Below, in pieces: positions 7,623-15,890 of a stretch of 61,032 nucleotides of DNA (its first letter is position 1; each line of letters opens with the position of its first letter). The notes under the pieces are model-generated. The model saw nothing but the letters and a program-made list of their open reading frames with translations. It made no database searches and was not told the DNA's origin. This DNA comes from SKLM01 sp964542755 (GTDB lineage Bacteria > Chloroflexota > Anaerolineae > B4-G1). The stretch covers positions 1 through 61,032 of the forward strand of contig CAZIWL010000012.1 of assembly GCA_964542755.1 (NCBI GenBank), written 5' to 3'. A program made the translations under genes and the position numbers.

Positions 7623-7687
7623 CGGAGGACAAAGGACAGTACGAGGGCTGTGCCGCCCCATACGCGCGAGGGGAAGGAGACACCACG

Positions 7688-8947
7688 ATGATGCAGTCTG
7701 CGGACACTCGGGAATTCAAGAAAGAGGCTCTCAAAACGGTCATTCATCGACTACACGAAGGAAAGGCGGTCGAGGAAGTCAAGGAGGAGTTCGCTGCCCT
7801 GCTGGAGGATGTCGGCGCTACCGAGATCGCCGAGCTCGAGCAGCAGTTGATCGACGAAGGCCTGCGGGCGACCGAGATCCAGCGCCTGTGCGACGTTCAC
7901 GTGGCAGCTTTCCGCGACTCGCTTGATTCGATGGAGGATCCCGAGTCCCTTCCCGGCCACCCAGTCTACACCATGATGGCAGAGAACGCCGCCGCGGGGC
8001 GAGTGCTCGATGCGCTGGAAGCAGCTGTCGAGCAGCTGAAGAGAAGACCGAAGGACCGGGGTCTCCTGAAGGAGGCCCGTGCTCAGCTGCGGGAGCTGCA
8101 AGGATTGGAGAGACACTATCTCCGAAAGGAGAACGTCCTCTTCCCATTCCTCGAGAAGCACGGCTTCGAGGGGCCGTCCAGCGTGATGTGGGGTATCCAC
8201 GATGAGATTCGGGAGGCTTGGACTGAGCTGGAAGGAGCCTTGAGCTGCGGTCCCGCGGCCGACGGAGATGCATTTGGCGCTCAGCTTACCGGGGTCTTAG
8301 AGCCGATGGCGAGCGAGATACGGGAGATGTTCTACAAGGAGGAGAAGATCCTCTTCCCGACAGCCCTGGAAAAGCTCAGCGGCGAGGAGTGGTGGGATAT
8401 CCGCACCCAAAGTGTGGATATCGGCTACGCCTTCGTGAAGCCGGGGGACCAGTGGCCCCCTGAAGAGACGGCACTTGAGAGCGTCCGGGACGTCGCGGAG
8501 CGCACGGAGCCGGCAGACTCGGGGACCAAGGACCTGCTCCATCTAGACACGGGCAGCCTCACCCCGGAGATGGTCAACCTCCTCTTCAACCACCTACCCA
8601 TCGAGATCAGTTTCGTCGATGACGCGGATGAGGTCCGTTTCTTCACCCAGACGGGCGAGCGGATCTTCCCTCGCTCTCCCGCAGTGATCGGACGGAAGGT
8701 GCAGAGATGTCACCCGCCCGACAGCGTCGACAGAGTAGAGGAGATTCTGCGCGACTTCCGGGACGGGACACGGGACATCGCTGAGTTCTGGATCCAGATG
8801 GGCGGGACCGAGGACGGGGCCCGCTTGATTCACATCCAGTACTTCGCGGTCCGGGACGACGCAGGACTCTACCGGGGAACGCTTGAGGTCGTGCAGGACG
8901 TCACGCACATACGTAGCCTCAAGGGCGAGAAGCGGCTCCTCGATTGA
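7688..8947 (+). CDS. DUF438-hemerythrin-PAS sensor-like protein
   Basis: A 419-residue three-domain protein. Residues 8-75 match the DUF438 helical domain. Residues about 88-245 form a hemerythrin-like HHE domain with candidate di-iron ligands H91, H143, E148, H158, H171 and E218/E219 (see HYLRKENVLFPF and HDEIREAW). Residues about 290-412 form a PAS domain (EISFVDDADEVRFFTQTGER). Related proteins occur mainly in anaerobes and are thought to sense oxygen or nitric oxide or to handle iron. No kinase, GGDEF or DNA-binding output domain is attached. AAGGAGA lies eight bases before the first of two ATGs. Its place in an operon with Fe-S proteins suggests redox sensing or repair. Confidence 0.88.
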   Translation: MMQSADTREFKKEALKTVIHRLHEGKAVEEVKEEFAALLEDVGATEIAELEQQLIDEGLRATEIQRLCDVHVAAFRDSLDSMEDPESLPGHPVYTMMAENAAAGRVLDALEAAVEQLKRRPKDRGLLKEARAQLRELQGLERHYLRKENVLFPFLEKHGFEGPSSVMWGIHDEIREAWTELEGALSCGPAADGDAFGAQLTGVLEPMASEIREMFYKEEKILFPTALEKLSGEEWWDIRTQSVDIGYAFVKPGDQWPPEETALESVRDVAERTEPADSGTKDLLHLDTGSLTPEMVNLLFNHLPIEISFVDDADEVRFFTQTGERIFPRSPAVIGRKVQRCHPPDSVDRVEEILRDFRDGTRDIAEFWIQMGGTEDGARLIHIQYFAVRDDAGLYRGTLEVVQDVTHIRSLKGEKRLLD

Positions 8948-9012
8948 GATGACGCCCGTGCGGGCCGCGGTGATCTACGCGAATGCGAGGGTAGTTAGAG
9001 GGAGCAACTGAC

Positions 9013-9771
9013 GTGCGCATGCTTGCGATTATCACGGGAGAATATGGGCGGCGCATGGTGGAGAACATCCGTGTCCACGCGCCCCCAGCTTGGTCCATCA
9101 AGGTCTGGGAGGCGCCAGCGGTCTATCCGCCGGTCATCGACTACCCGGAGGACCACGTCCCCGAGTCCCTGCCCCAGACAGATCTCGTCCTCTCCTTCGG
9201 CGAGCACAAGGGTGTCGCCGAACTGCTGCCGGAGATCGTGAGACGGACCGGCGCCCGATCGGTGATCGCCGCTGTGGATCGAGAGGAGTGGCTGCCGCGC
9301 GGGCTGGCCCGTCAGCTCCGGTGTTGGCTCGATGAGATCGGTGTCGTCTGCGTCACTCCCAAGCCCCTCTGCTCCCTCACTGAGAACACGTACAATACGC
9401 GTGACCACGAGAGGACGTATGAGGATGCGCTCATCTCCACCTTTGCCCGCTGCTTCGGCCGCCCCAAGTTTCGGATCGTCGTCGACGCCGACACGCGGGA
9501 CATCCTCGATATCACGGTGATGCGCGACGCCGTCTGCGGTTGCGCCAGATACGTGGCTCGCGAGCTAACGGGCGTGCCCGCCAGGGATGCGGAACACCTC
9601 GGGGGCCTCCTCCACCACCACTACCCGTGCCTCGCCTCCATGGGTGTGGATGACGACTTTGACGACACCATCATGCACATCTCGGGCAACATCCTCAAAG
9701 CGGGGATCCGAGACGAGGTGGAGGAATACCGCGAGATTCGATACCTACGGCCCGGCACGAAGGCCGACTAA
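9013..9771 (+). CDS. DUF166 family protein
   Basis: A 252-residue protein resembling DUF166, a family known mostly from archaea and anaerobic bacteria and without an established activity. It starts at GTG with GAGGGAG upstream. The opening MRMLAIITGEYG and the internal VTPKPLCSL segment suit an alpha/beta fold. A cysteine- and histidine-rich patch in the C-terminal half (DAVCGCARYVARE, then HHHYPCLASM) could bind metal. It ends the seven-gene cluster and converges with the flavin reductase gene 30 bases downstream. Annotation as a thymidylate-synthase-like protein is historical and not supported by anything I can see. Confidence 0.72.
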   Translation: MRMLAIITGEYGRRMVENIRVHAPPAWSIKVWEAPAVYPPVIDYPEDHVPESLPQTDLVLSFGEHKGVAELLPEIVRRTGARSVIAAVDREEWLPRGLARQLRCWLDEIGVVCVTPKPLCSLTENTYNTRDHERTYEDALISTFARCFGRPKFRIVVDADTRDILDITVMRDAVCGCARYVARELTGVPARDAEHLGGLLHHHYPCLASMGVDDDFDDTIMHISGNILKAGIRDEVEEYREIRYLRPGTKAD

Positions 9772-9801
9772 CCGACCCAGGTTAGCTGGGGAATCGCGGG
9801 C

Positions 9802-10359
9802 TCAGTCCCGGGTCGAGCAGCCAAACGTGCCGAGCAGATCGCCCAGCCCCCGGTATTCGCCGCTCACGTAGGCCACCGGCTCCGCGCGGGCGGGATCCAG
9901 CCGCCCTCTCTCGTCGAGCGTATCGACGTCCGTTTGGACCGCCAAGACCTCTCCGATGAATAGGTGATGAGTACCCAACGGCACCACCTGACTGAGCGAG
10001 CACTCGATATTCACCGGGCACTCACCAATCGCGGGGACGTCCACCTCGGTCGCAGGGTGCCGAGTGAACCCACACGCATCCCACTTGTCCACGTCCCGCC
10101 CCGAGACCGTGCCGCAGTAATCGACCCACTCGACCTGACTGGCTCTGGGGACGTTCACCACGAATGCCTCTTCTTCCTTGATCAGCTCGTACGAGTGGCG
10201 ACTCGGCCGAATCCCCAGGCCCACCGTCGGCGGGTCCGAGCAGAGCGTTCCAGCCCACGCCAGCGTGATAATGTTCGCCCCCGCGCCACTCCCACAACTA
10301 ACCAGCACGACCGGCAGCGGATAGAGCACTGTCGACGGTTTCTGTATCCTCTTCTCCAT
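9802..10359 (-). CDS. Flavin reductase family protein (FMN-binding)
   Basis: A 185-residue split-barrel FMN-binding protein. The segment GANIITLAWAGTLCSDPPTV followed by GLGIRPSRHSYELI is characteristic of flavin reductase-like proteins, as is VVNVPRAS near residue 70. Members reduce flavins with NAD(P)H or serve as small flavin electron carriers. The start at 10359 (MEKRIQKPSTVLYPLPVV) has GGAG upstream and lies downstream of a well-formed promoter. The longer open frame on this strand runs into the assembly gap and is not used. The gene is transcribed alone. Confidence 0.9.
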   Translation of the reverse strand: MEKRIQKPSTVLYPLPVVLVSCGSGAGANIITLAWAGTLCSDPPTVGLGIRPSRHSYELIKEEEAFVVNVPRASQVEWVDYCGTVSGRDVDKWDACGFTRHPATEVDVPAIGECPVNIECSLSQVVPLGTHHLFIGEVLAVQTDVDTLDERGRLDPARAEPVAYVSGEYRGLGDLLGTFGCSTRD

Positions 10360-10446
10360 AGGTCTCCAATCTCCCTCACGGCTCAACCAGGCCCATATGG
10401 CCCCCACCCCATTCATAGACGCGCTACGCACGTGTCCCACCCAAGC

Positions 10447-10475
10447 AGTATACTGAGATGATGAAGGAACGTCAA
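10447..10475 (-). promoter_or_regulatory. Promoter of the flavin reductase gene
   Basis: Read on the minus strand, TTGACG (10475-10470) and TATACT (10452-10447) are spaced by 17 bases. The predicted leader is about 80 bases. Confidence 0.7.
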
Positions 10476-10576
10476 ACGCCGTCCCCCCCGAACCGCTCCC
10501 TCGATTCCCCTGAGCAGCAGCCCCGGGAGGTACGGCCTCCAGTACCATGGAGACCACCTGCTCCGCCTTGGGCCAT

Positions 10577-10676
10577 NNNNNNNNNNNNNNNNNNNNNNNN
10601 NNNNNNNNNNNNNNNNNNNNNNNNNNNNNNNNNNNNNNNNNNNNNNNNNNNNNNNNNNNNNNNNNNNNNNNNNNNN
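10577..10676. other. Assembly gap (100 N)
   Basis: Exactly 100 unknown bases, a conventional placeholder for a gap of unknown length. The flanking bases share no overlap. The surrounding 10360-10938 interval holds no gene apart from the divergent promoters listed. Confidence 0.97.
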
Positions 10677-10709
10677 ATCTCGGTGAGCGTGCCGAGCGTG
10701 CCCCGCCAT

Positions 10710-10737
10710 TTGCGTAGGAGCACTGATCGAGTATAAT
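10710..10737 (+). promoter_or_regulatory. Promoter of the response-regulator-like gene
   Basis: TTGCGT (10710-10715) and a perfect TATAAT (10732-10737) are separated by 16 bases. The leader before the GTG at 10939 is about 195 bases and contains a small stem, GTCGCT/AGCGAC, near 10888-10905. Confidence 0.65.
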
Positions 10738-10938
10738 CGTCATAATCCCTACGAGTGCGACCGGGCACGCGGTGGGCCCTGCAGACAGCGCGCCGCATCC
10801 TTTCCGTGTGGCTCCGGTTACTGGATAGAGAGAGTGAGAGCCGCCAGAACAGCCCGGCCCGGGGTCAATGCACCTGGCACCACCGGGTCGCTTCTTGTAG
10901 CGACGGAGACGAGTTAGCCAAGGAGGACCGCCCCTTCA

Positions 10939-11610
10939 GTGACATCGGCACATAGAGTCCTGCTCGTCGAAGGTCGAAAGCCTGCGGGAGAACGGTTAGC
11001 CCCCATCCTCAAGGTCGAATTCGATCTCGCCACAGCTCGTACCCGAAGAGAGGCATTGGCACGGATCGATCGCGCCTCCCCCTCGGTGATCGTTCTCGAC
11101 GCTCCCTCCATCCGTTTCAGTCGATGCCGGTTCTGCTCCACGCTGGAAGATGAGGGGATCGACTGCGCGGTCCTCCTTCTGCACGAGGAGAACCCTCCCC
11201 CCACCCAGGTCAACGCCCGTGCCTACCTGCGTTACCCCTTCTCGGCCCAGAAGCTAATCAACCGCATCTCCTGGCTCCTCCCCACCCCCGATGGAGAGAT
11301 CTTGACGAGAGGCCCGCTGTCCCTGAACATCAAGCGGCGCTCGATCGTCAAGGGGGATCGCGAGCACCACCTGACGCCCAAACAGGCCCATCTCCTGGAA
11401 CTTTTCATGCGCCACCCGGGGGAGGTCCTGACGCGAGAATTCCTCATGAAGCGCGTCTGGCATACGGACTTTATCGACGACACCCGAACCCTAGACGTCC
11501 ATATCCACTGGGTGCGCGAGGCGATTGAAGAGAATACGGGGGACCCCGACTACCTCCACACGATCCGCGGAGTAGGCTATCGCTTCAGTCTGCCAAGCGT
11601 CGTGGAGTGA
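10939..11610 (+). CDS. Orphan response-regulator-like protein, OmpR-type output domain
   Basis: A 223-residue protein starting at GTG after AAGGAGGA. The C-terminal part (about 125-218) is a clear OmpR/PhoB winged helix: LTPKQAHLLELFMRHPGEVL, then VHIHWVREAIEE and TIRGVGYRF. The N-terminal part has a receiver-like fold but lacks normal phosphorylation chemistry. The acidic pair after the first strand is replaced (VLLVEGRK), and the conserved Lys near the end is missing (YLRYPF in place of the usual K-P-F). The Asp of VIVLDAPS remains. It probably works without phosphorylation or through another signal. No histidine kinase is nearby. Target genes unknown. Confidence 0.88.
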   Translation: MTSAHRVLLVEGRKPAGERLAPILKVEFDLATARTRREALARIDRASPSVIVLDAPSIRFSRCRFCSTLEDEGIDCAVLLLHEENPPPTQVNARAYLRYPFSAQKLINRISWLLPTPDGEILTRGPLSLNIKRRSIVKGDREHHLTPKQAHLLELFMRHPGEVLTREFLMKRVWHTDFIDDTRTLDVHIHWVREAIEENTGDPDYLHTIRGVGYRFSLPSVVE

Positions 11611-11651
11611 CCCCCCTGGCTTTTCGTAAGCCTGCTTTGCAGAAAGCCGAT

Positions 11652-11679
11652 TTGCACAGATCCTGCTTTGTGGTAGAAT
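11652..11679 (+). promoter_or_regulatory. Promoter of rpsB-tsf
   Basis: TTGCAC (11652-11657) and TAGAAT (11674-11679) are separated by 16 bases. The leader to the rpsB ATG is about 120 bases. In many bacteria S2 represses its own leader, but I see no motif that proves this here. Confidence 0.65.
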
Positions 11680-11806
11680 TGACAAGGTTTGGATATTTCA
11701 CACGCCTCTCGACCGGCGAGACCGTGCCAGAGGCAGCCACTCTGGTCTCTCAAGGGGCTGACAGAGGCGGAGGAACTAAAACGGGTAGAAGGAGGTTTCC
11801 CCTACA

Positions 11807-12724
11807 ATGGCTGAGATCACACTGAGAGCACTCCTGGAGACAGGGGTGCACTTCGGTCATCGCACGCGGCGTTGGCATCCGAAGATGGACCAGTACATCT
11901 TCACCGAGCGCAAAGGCGTGCACATCATCGACCTGCAGCAGACCGTCAAGATACTGGGCCAGGTCACAGAGCTGATCCAAGACACGGTTGCGTCCGGCGG
12001 AGAGCTACTCTTCGTGGGCACCAAGCGGCAGGCTCAGGCGACCATCGCCCGCGAGGCAGAGCGCTGCGGTATGCCGTACGTCAATCTTCGCTGGCTTGGC
12101 GGCACACTCACCAACTGGCACACCATCCGACAGCGGATTGATTACCTTCACAACCTCGAGGCCCGGCGCGAGAGAGGCGATTTCGATCTCCTCACCAAGA
12201 AGGAGGCCCTGGAGAAGCAGCGGGAGATCGACAAACTGAACCAGCGTTTCGGCGGCATCAGGGAAATGCGCGAGCTCCCGGAGCTCCTCTTTGTCGTCGA
12301 CATCGAGCGCGAGGCCACCGCTGTCGCCGAGGCTGATAAGCTCGGGATTCCCGTCATCGCCATGGTGGATACCAACTGCAACCCGGATCCCATTGACTAT
12401 GTTATCCCGGCCAACGACGATGCGATTCGCGCCATTCGCTTGATCACGCACGAAATCGCTGACGCTATCCTGCAAGGCCTCGCCCAGCGGAAAGCCTACC
12501 AGGCCGACGACGAGATGCCGGAGGTCGAGGACCTGGAGCTGGAAGACGAGAAGTACCTCAGCGCGGCCACTCTCGCTCGCCTCAAAGAGCTCTCTGCCAA
12601 GGACAAGGGAGAGGACGAAGCAGCACTTACAGAGGCAGAGGTAGAAACAGAGCCGGAGCCGGAGGCAGAGGCAGAGGCAGGAACAGACGCTGAACCTGAG
12701 GTCGAGGAGAAAGCGGCCGAGTAG
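11807..12724 (+). CDS. rpsB: 30S ribosomal protein S2
   Basis: Small-subunit ribosomal protein S2, 305 residues. The N-terminal signature LLETGVHFGHRTRRWHPKM and the following IIDLQQT are diagnostic. The internal DNLNP-like region appears as VDTNCNPDPIDYVIPANDDA near residues 186-205. AAGGAGGT lies ten bases before the ATG. The protein is about 60 residues longer than the usual form because of an acidic tail rich in Glu, Ala and Pro (last ~60 residues), coded by imperfect hexamer repeats near 12640-12700. It starts the conserved order rpsB-tsf-pyrH-frr-uppS-cdsA. Confidence 0.97.
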   Translation: MAEITLRALLETGVHFGHRTRRWHPKMDQYIFTERKGVHIIDLQQTVKILGQVTELIQDTVASGGELLFVGTKRQAQATIAREAERCGMPYVNLRWLGGTLTNWHTIRQRIDYLHNLEARRERGDFDLLTKKEALEKQREIDKLNQRFGGIREMRELPELLFVVDIEREATAVAEADKLGIPVIAMVDTNCNPDPIDYVIPANDDAIRAIRLITHEIADAILQGLAQRKAYQADDEMPEVEDLELEDEKYLSAATLARLKELSAKDKGEDEAALTEAEVETEPEPEAEAEAGTDAEPEVEEKAAE

Positions 12725-12730
12725 CCTCCT

Positions 12731-12778
12731 TCAGACCATTCCTATCAGCCGGACCCACTGACGCCCCTGATAGTCTGA
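12731..12778 (+). terminator. Stem-loop after rpsB
   Basis: CTATCAG (12742-12748) pairs with CTGATAG (12767-12773). An outer TCAGA (12731-12735) pairs with TCTGA (12774-12778), with a bulge on the left side. A pyrimidine-rich stretch (CTATTCTTACCT) follows. It may cause partial termination between rpsB and tsf. Confidence 0.45.
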
Positions 12779-12787
12779 CTATTCTTA

Positions 12788-12837
12788 CCTCCGCCGCAAG
12801 CGGGCTTCTTCTAACCTGGGGCCCGCTTGCGGGGAGG
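12788..12837 (+). promoter_or_regulatory. Long stem-loop ahead of tsf
   Basis: CCGCAAGCGGGC (12794-12805) pairs perfectly with GCCCGCTTGCGG (12821-12832). The stem extends past a one-base bulge by CCTCC/GGAGG (12788-12792 with 12833-12837). The loop is 15 bases and no T tract follows. It lies 53 bases before the tsf start and could be a processing site or an attenuator. Confidence 0.5.
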
Positions 12838-12889
12838 CCTGCGGAACCATGACGAACGTCGTCCGCGCACTTATGAAGGAGAGAAGACC

Positions 12890-13483
12890 TTGGAAATCAC
12901 AACATCGATGATTAAGGAGTTGCGAGACGCCACCAGCGCCGGGGTGCTCGACTGCCGCGAGGCCCTGGAGGCGAGCGGCGGGGATTTTGAGGAGGCAGTA
13001 GCCTACCTTCGTGAGAAGGGCATGGCGGAGGCTGCCAAGAAGAGCGACAGCGCAGCGTCCGAGGGTATTGTGGAGGCGTACATCCACCACGGCAGCCAGG
13101 TCGGTGTGATGCTGGAGCTGAACTGTGAGACGGATTTCGTCGCGCGAACAGACGACTTCCAGCTGTTGGCCCACAACCTGGCGCTTCACATAGCCTTTGC
13201 GGCTCCAGAGTACCTGACCCGGGAGGCAGTGCCCGAGGGCGTCATTGAAGCGGAGAGGGAAATCTACCGCAACCGCGCTCTTGAGGAAGGTAAGCCCGAG
13301 GATATCGTCGATCGCATTGTCGAGGGACGGATGGAGAAGTTCTTCGAGCAGATTTGCCTCGTTGAACAACCCTTCATTAAGAACGAGGACAAGAGCATCG
13401 GGGACCTGCTCAACGAATCGATCACGGCCTTCGGCGAGAACGTCGTCGTCGGGCGATACGTTCGTTACGAGGTGGGGGAGTAA
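12890..13483 (+). CDS. tsf: Elongation factor Ts
   Basis: Guanine-nucleotide exchange factor for EF-Tu, 197 residues, which is the short form seen in several phyla. I use the TTG at 12890 because the product then begins MEITTSMIKELRDATSAG, the standard EF-Ts N-terminus, with GAAGGAGA just upstream. The frame stays open to an ATG at 12827, but that would add 21 unrelated residues overlapping the stem-loop. The second signature, ELNCETDFVARTDDF, is present near residues 75-90. The coiled-coil region is short. Confidence 0.97.
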   Translation: MEITTSMIKELRDATSAGVLDCREALEASGGDFEEAVAYLREKGMAEAAKKSDSAASEGIVEAYIHHGSQVGVMLELNCETDFVARTDDFQLLAHNLALHIAFAAPEYLTREAVPEGVIEAEREIYRNRALEEGKPEDIVDRIVEGRMEKFFEQICLVEQPFIKNEDKSIGDLLNESITAFGENVVVGRYVRYEVGE

Positions 13484-13567
13484 CCCCCAATCGAGTGCCC
13501 CCGATCGGGAGCGGCTGCTCCAACCAACGCTTTCTGGTCTACGGGGCCATAGCCAAGGCAGACTAGT

Positions 13568-14284
13568 ATGGCTGTAGCCAAATTCAAGCGGGTCCTACTC
13601 AAGTTGGGCGGCGAGTCCCTGGGAGAACCGGGCGGCTATGGCATCAGCCCCCACATGGCTGAGGAGGTTGCGGCCAAGATCCAGGCCGTCCACGCATTGG
13701 AGACCGAGGTGGCCATCGTGCTAGGAGCAGGTAACATCTGGCGCGGGCGCGATGGGTTGGCTCATGGCATGGACCGCGCTACGGCCGACCATATGGGGAT
13801 GCTGGCGACCGTCATGAATGCCCTCGCCCTGGCCGATGCTCTGGAGCGGATGGGGACCCCTATCCGCGTCCAGACAGCCATCCAGATGAGGGCGATCGCT
13901 GAGCCCTATATTCGCCTGAGGGCCATCCGACACCTGGAAAAGGGCCGCATCGTGATTATCGGCGGCGGCACGGGCAATCCCTACTTCACGACCGACACGG
14001 CTGCAGCCCTGAGGTCGATGGAGATCAACGCGGACTTGCTGGTCAAGGCCACCAAAGTCGACGGCGTCTACACTGAGGATCCACACGAGAACCCGGATGC
14101 CGAGCGGTTTGATAAACTGAACTATATGCGGGCCCTGGAGATGCGGGTGGGGGTCATGGATGCCACGGCGATATCGCTCTGCATGGAAAATGACCTCCCT
14201 ATCGTGGTGCTCAATCTGTGGCAGCCCCACAGCCTCGAACAGGCCGTCCTGGGGGACTCAATCGGGACACTCATCTCACGGTAA
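13568..14284 (+). CDS. pyrH: UMP kinase
   Basis: Phosphorylates UMP to UDP in pyrimidine nucleotide synthesis; the bacterial type is hexameric and belongs to the amino-acid-kinase family. The protein has 238 residues, normal length. Motifs: RVLLKLGGESLGEPG at the start, VLGAGNIWRG near residues 53-62, and GGGTGNPYFTTDTAAALRS near residues 137-155, which forms the nucleotide and UMP site. It starts 84 bases after tsf and ends two bases before frr, so it is translationally close to frr. Confidence 0.97.
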   Translation: MAVAKFKRVLLKLGGESLGEPGGYGISPHMAEEVAAKIQAVHALETEVAIVLGAGNIWRGRDGLAHGMDRATADHMGMLATVMNALALADALERMGTPIRVQTAIQMRAIAEPYIRLRAIRHLEKGRIVIIGGGTGNPYFTTDTAAALRSMEINADLLVKATKVDGVYTEDPHENPDAERFDKLNYMRALEMRVGVMDATAISLCMENDLPIVVLNLWQPHSLEQAVLGDSIGTLISR

Positions 14285-14286
14285 CC

Positions 14287-14844
14287 ATGTATCGAGAACT
14301 GCTGAAAGAAACTGAAAAGCGTATGCGTACGGCCACGGAATCGCTGAAGGCCGCCCTGCGGACGACCCGCACCGGGCGCGCCTCCCCAGCGCTTCTGGAG
14401 CGGGTTATGGTTGACTACTATGGCCAACCTACCCCGCTCAATCAACTGGCCGTCATATCCGCGCCCGAGCCAAGCCTGCTGGTCGTTAGGCCGTACGACC
14501 CGGAGTCATTGGAGGACGTCGAGCGGGCTATCCTCAAATCTGACGTGGGGCTCACACCCTCAAACGATGGCAGGATTATCCGCCTTCCCATCCCGCGCCT
14601 CACCGAGGAGCGGCGGAGGGAGCTCGCGAAAATGATCCGCCAGCGCGCGGAGGAAAGCAAGGTCGCTCTCCGGAACATCCGCCGCGACGCCCTGGAGGAT
14701 CTTCGCGAGTTCGAGAAGGAAAAGCTTATCTCCGAAGATGAGTTCTATCGCGGCAGAGAGAAGCTTCAGGAACTCACCGACCGGTATTCCGACCAGTTAG
14801 AGGAGATCAGCACCCGCAAGGAGCAGGAGATCATCGAGAGCTGA
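14287..14844 (+). CDS. frr: Ribosome recycling factor
   Basis: Acts with EF-G to split post-termination ribosomes. The 185-residue length is typical. The sequence shows the expected core: RTTRTGRASPALLERVMVDY near residues 23-42, TPLNQLA near 47-53, and the C-terminal LTEERRRELAKMIRQRAEES helix. The ATG at 14287 lies two bases after the pyrH stop. I choose it over an in-frame upstream ATG inside pyrH because the product then starts MYRELLKETEKRM, as in the family. The assembly gap begins 130 bases downstream. Confidence 0.97.
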   Translation: MYRELLKETEKRMRTATESLKAALRTTRTGRASPALLERVMVDYYGQPTPLNQLAVISAPEPSLLVVRPYDPESLEDVERAILKSDVGLTPSNDGRIIRLPIPRLTEERRRELAKMIRQRAEESKVALRNIRRDALEDLREFEKEKLISEDEFYRGREKLQELTDRYSDQLEEISTRKEQEIIES

Positions 14845-14974
14845 TCGCAGGTCGTACCAGGATCGCCTCTACCCACTGACGACCGCCTAAGAGCCAAGAG
14901 AGGGGTTTCGTTTGGGCACCCCCTCTGGCTCCCACTAGAACGCGCGCACTTCTCAACGAACTGTTCTGACGATG

Positions 14975-15074
14975 NNNNNNNNNNNNNNNNNNNNNNNNNN
15001 NNNNNNNNNNNNNNNNNNNNNNNNNNNNNNNNNNNNNNNNNNNNNNNNNNNNNNNNNNNNNNNNNNNNNNNNNN
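14975..15074. other. Assembly gap (100 N), probably false
   Basis: The last 12 bases before the gap (14963-14974) and the first 12 after it (15075-15086) are both GTTCTGACGATG. This suggests that two contigs overlapping by 12 bases were joined with a placeholder. If so, no sequence is missing and the uppS start codon lies about 127 bases after the frr stop. Confidence 0.85.
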
Positions 15075-15083
15075 GTTCTGACG

Positions 15084-15824
15084 ATGTCCACAAATCTCAA
15101 GCCGTCTGACAGGTACCCGGCCCTTCCGCGGGTTCCACGCCACGTTGGCATTATCATGGATGGCAACGGTCGTTGGGCCTGCAGTCGCGGCCTGCCGAGG
15201 GTCGCGGGGCACCGCGAGGGAACGGAAAACCTGCGTCGAATCCTCCGGGCCGCCGTGGAGTTTGGGATCGAAATTCTCACGATCTACGCCTTCTCCACGG
15301 AGAACTGGGGCCGCCCGGACGAAGAGGTTCAGGGCCTGCTGTCGATCCTCAGGACCGTCATCGAGGAGGAGGTTCCAAAACTCCACGAGGAGGGTGTGCA
15401 GCTTCGTCACCTGGGACGCCTTGAGCGCATCCCACCCGAGCTGCGCGAGAGGATCCAGGAGGCAATCGACATGACGCGAGCCAATGACCGGCTCATCGTC
15501 AACGTCGCCTTCAACTACGGTGGACGGGCGGAGATAGTGGATGCCATACGCTCTCTGATTGCCGATGGGGTAGCGCCCCAGATGGTCGATGAAGCCGCGG
15601 TGAGCGCCCACCTCTACACCGCGGGGCAGCCTGATCCCGATCTGGTGATACGTACGAGCGGCGAGATGCGATTGAGCAATTTCCTAGTCTGGCAAGCCGC
15701 ATACGCGGAGTTCTATACGACCCCCACCTTCTGGCCCGATTTCGATAAGGACGAACTGTACGCCGCCCTGAAAGACTTCAACGAGCGCGAGCGTCGATTC
15801 GGCCTGGTTCCAGAGGAATCTTAG
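15084..15824 (+). CDS. uppS: Isoprenyl transferase (undecaprenyl diphosphate synthase)
   Basis: cis-Prenyltransferase that makes the C55 lipid carrier for peptidoglycan and other glycans; 246 residues. Catalytic start motif IIMDGNGRWA near residues 22-31, then GHREGTENL, IYAFSTENWGRP near 71-82, and the C-terminal signature VIRTSGEMRLSNFLVWQAAY near 191-210. The ATG at 15084 is the first after the gap, and the family's usual short N-terminus fits it. No clear ribosome site is visible, which may reflect the uncertain join. It is followed by cdsA, as in many bacteria. Confidence 0.97.
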   Translation: MSTNLKPSDRYPALPRVPRHVGIIMDGNGRWACSRGLPRVAGHREGTENLRRILRAAVEFGIEILTIYAFSTENWGRPDEEVQGLLSILRTVIEEEVPKLHEEGVQLRHLGRLERIPPELRERIQEAIDMTRANDRLIVNVAFNYGGRAEIVDAIRSLIADGVAPQMVDEAAVSAHLYTAGQPDPDLVIRTSGEMRLSNFLVWQAAYAEFYTTPTFWPDFDKDELYAALKDFNERERRFGLVPEES

Positions 15825-15890
15825 AGACCCAGCGCGAAGTCCAAGCCCATCGACCCGTCGGAGCAGATCGTCCGCAACCATTGCCTGTCC

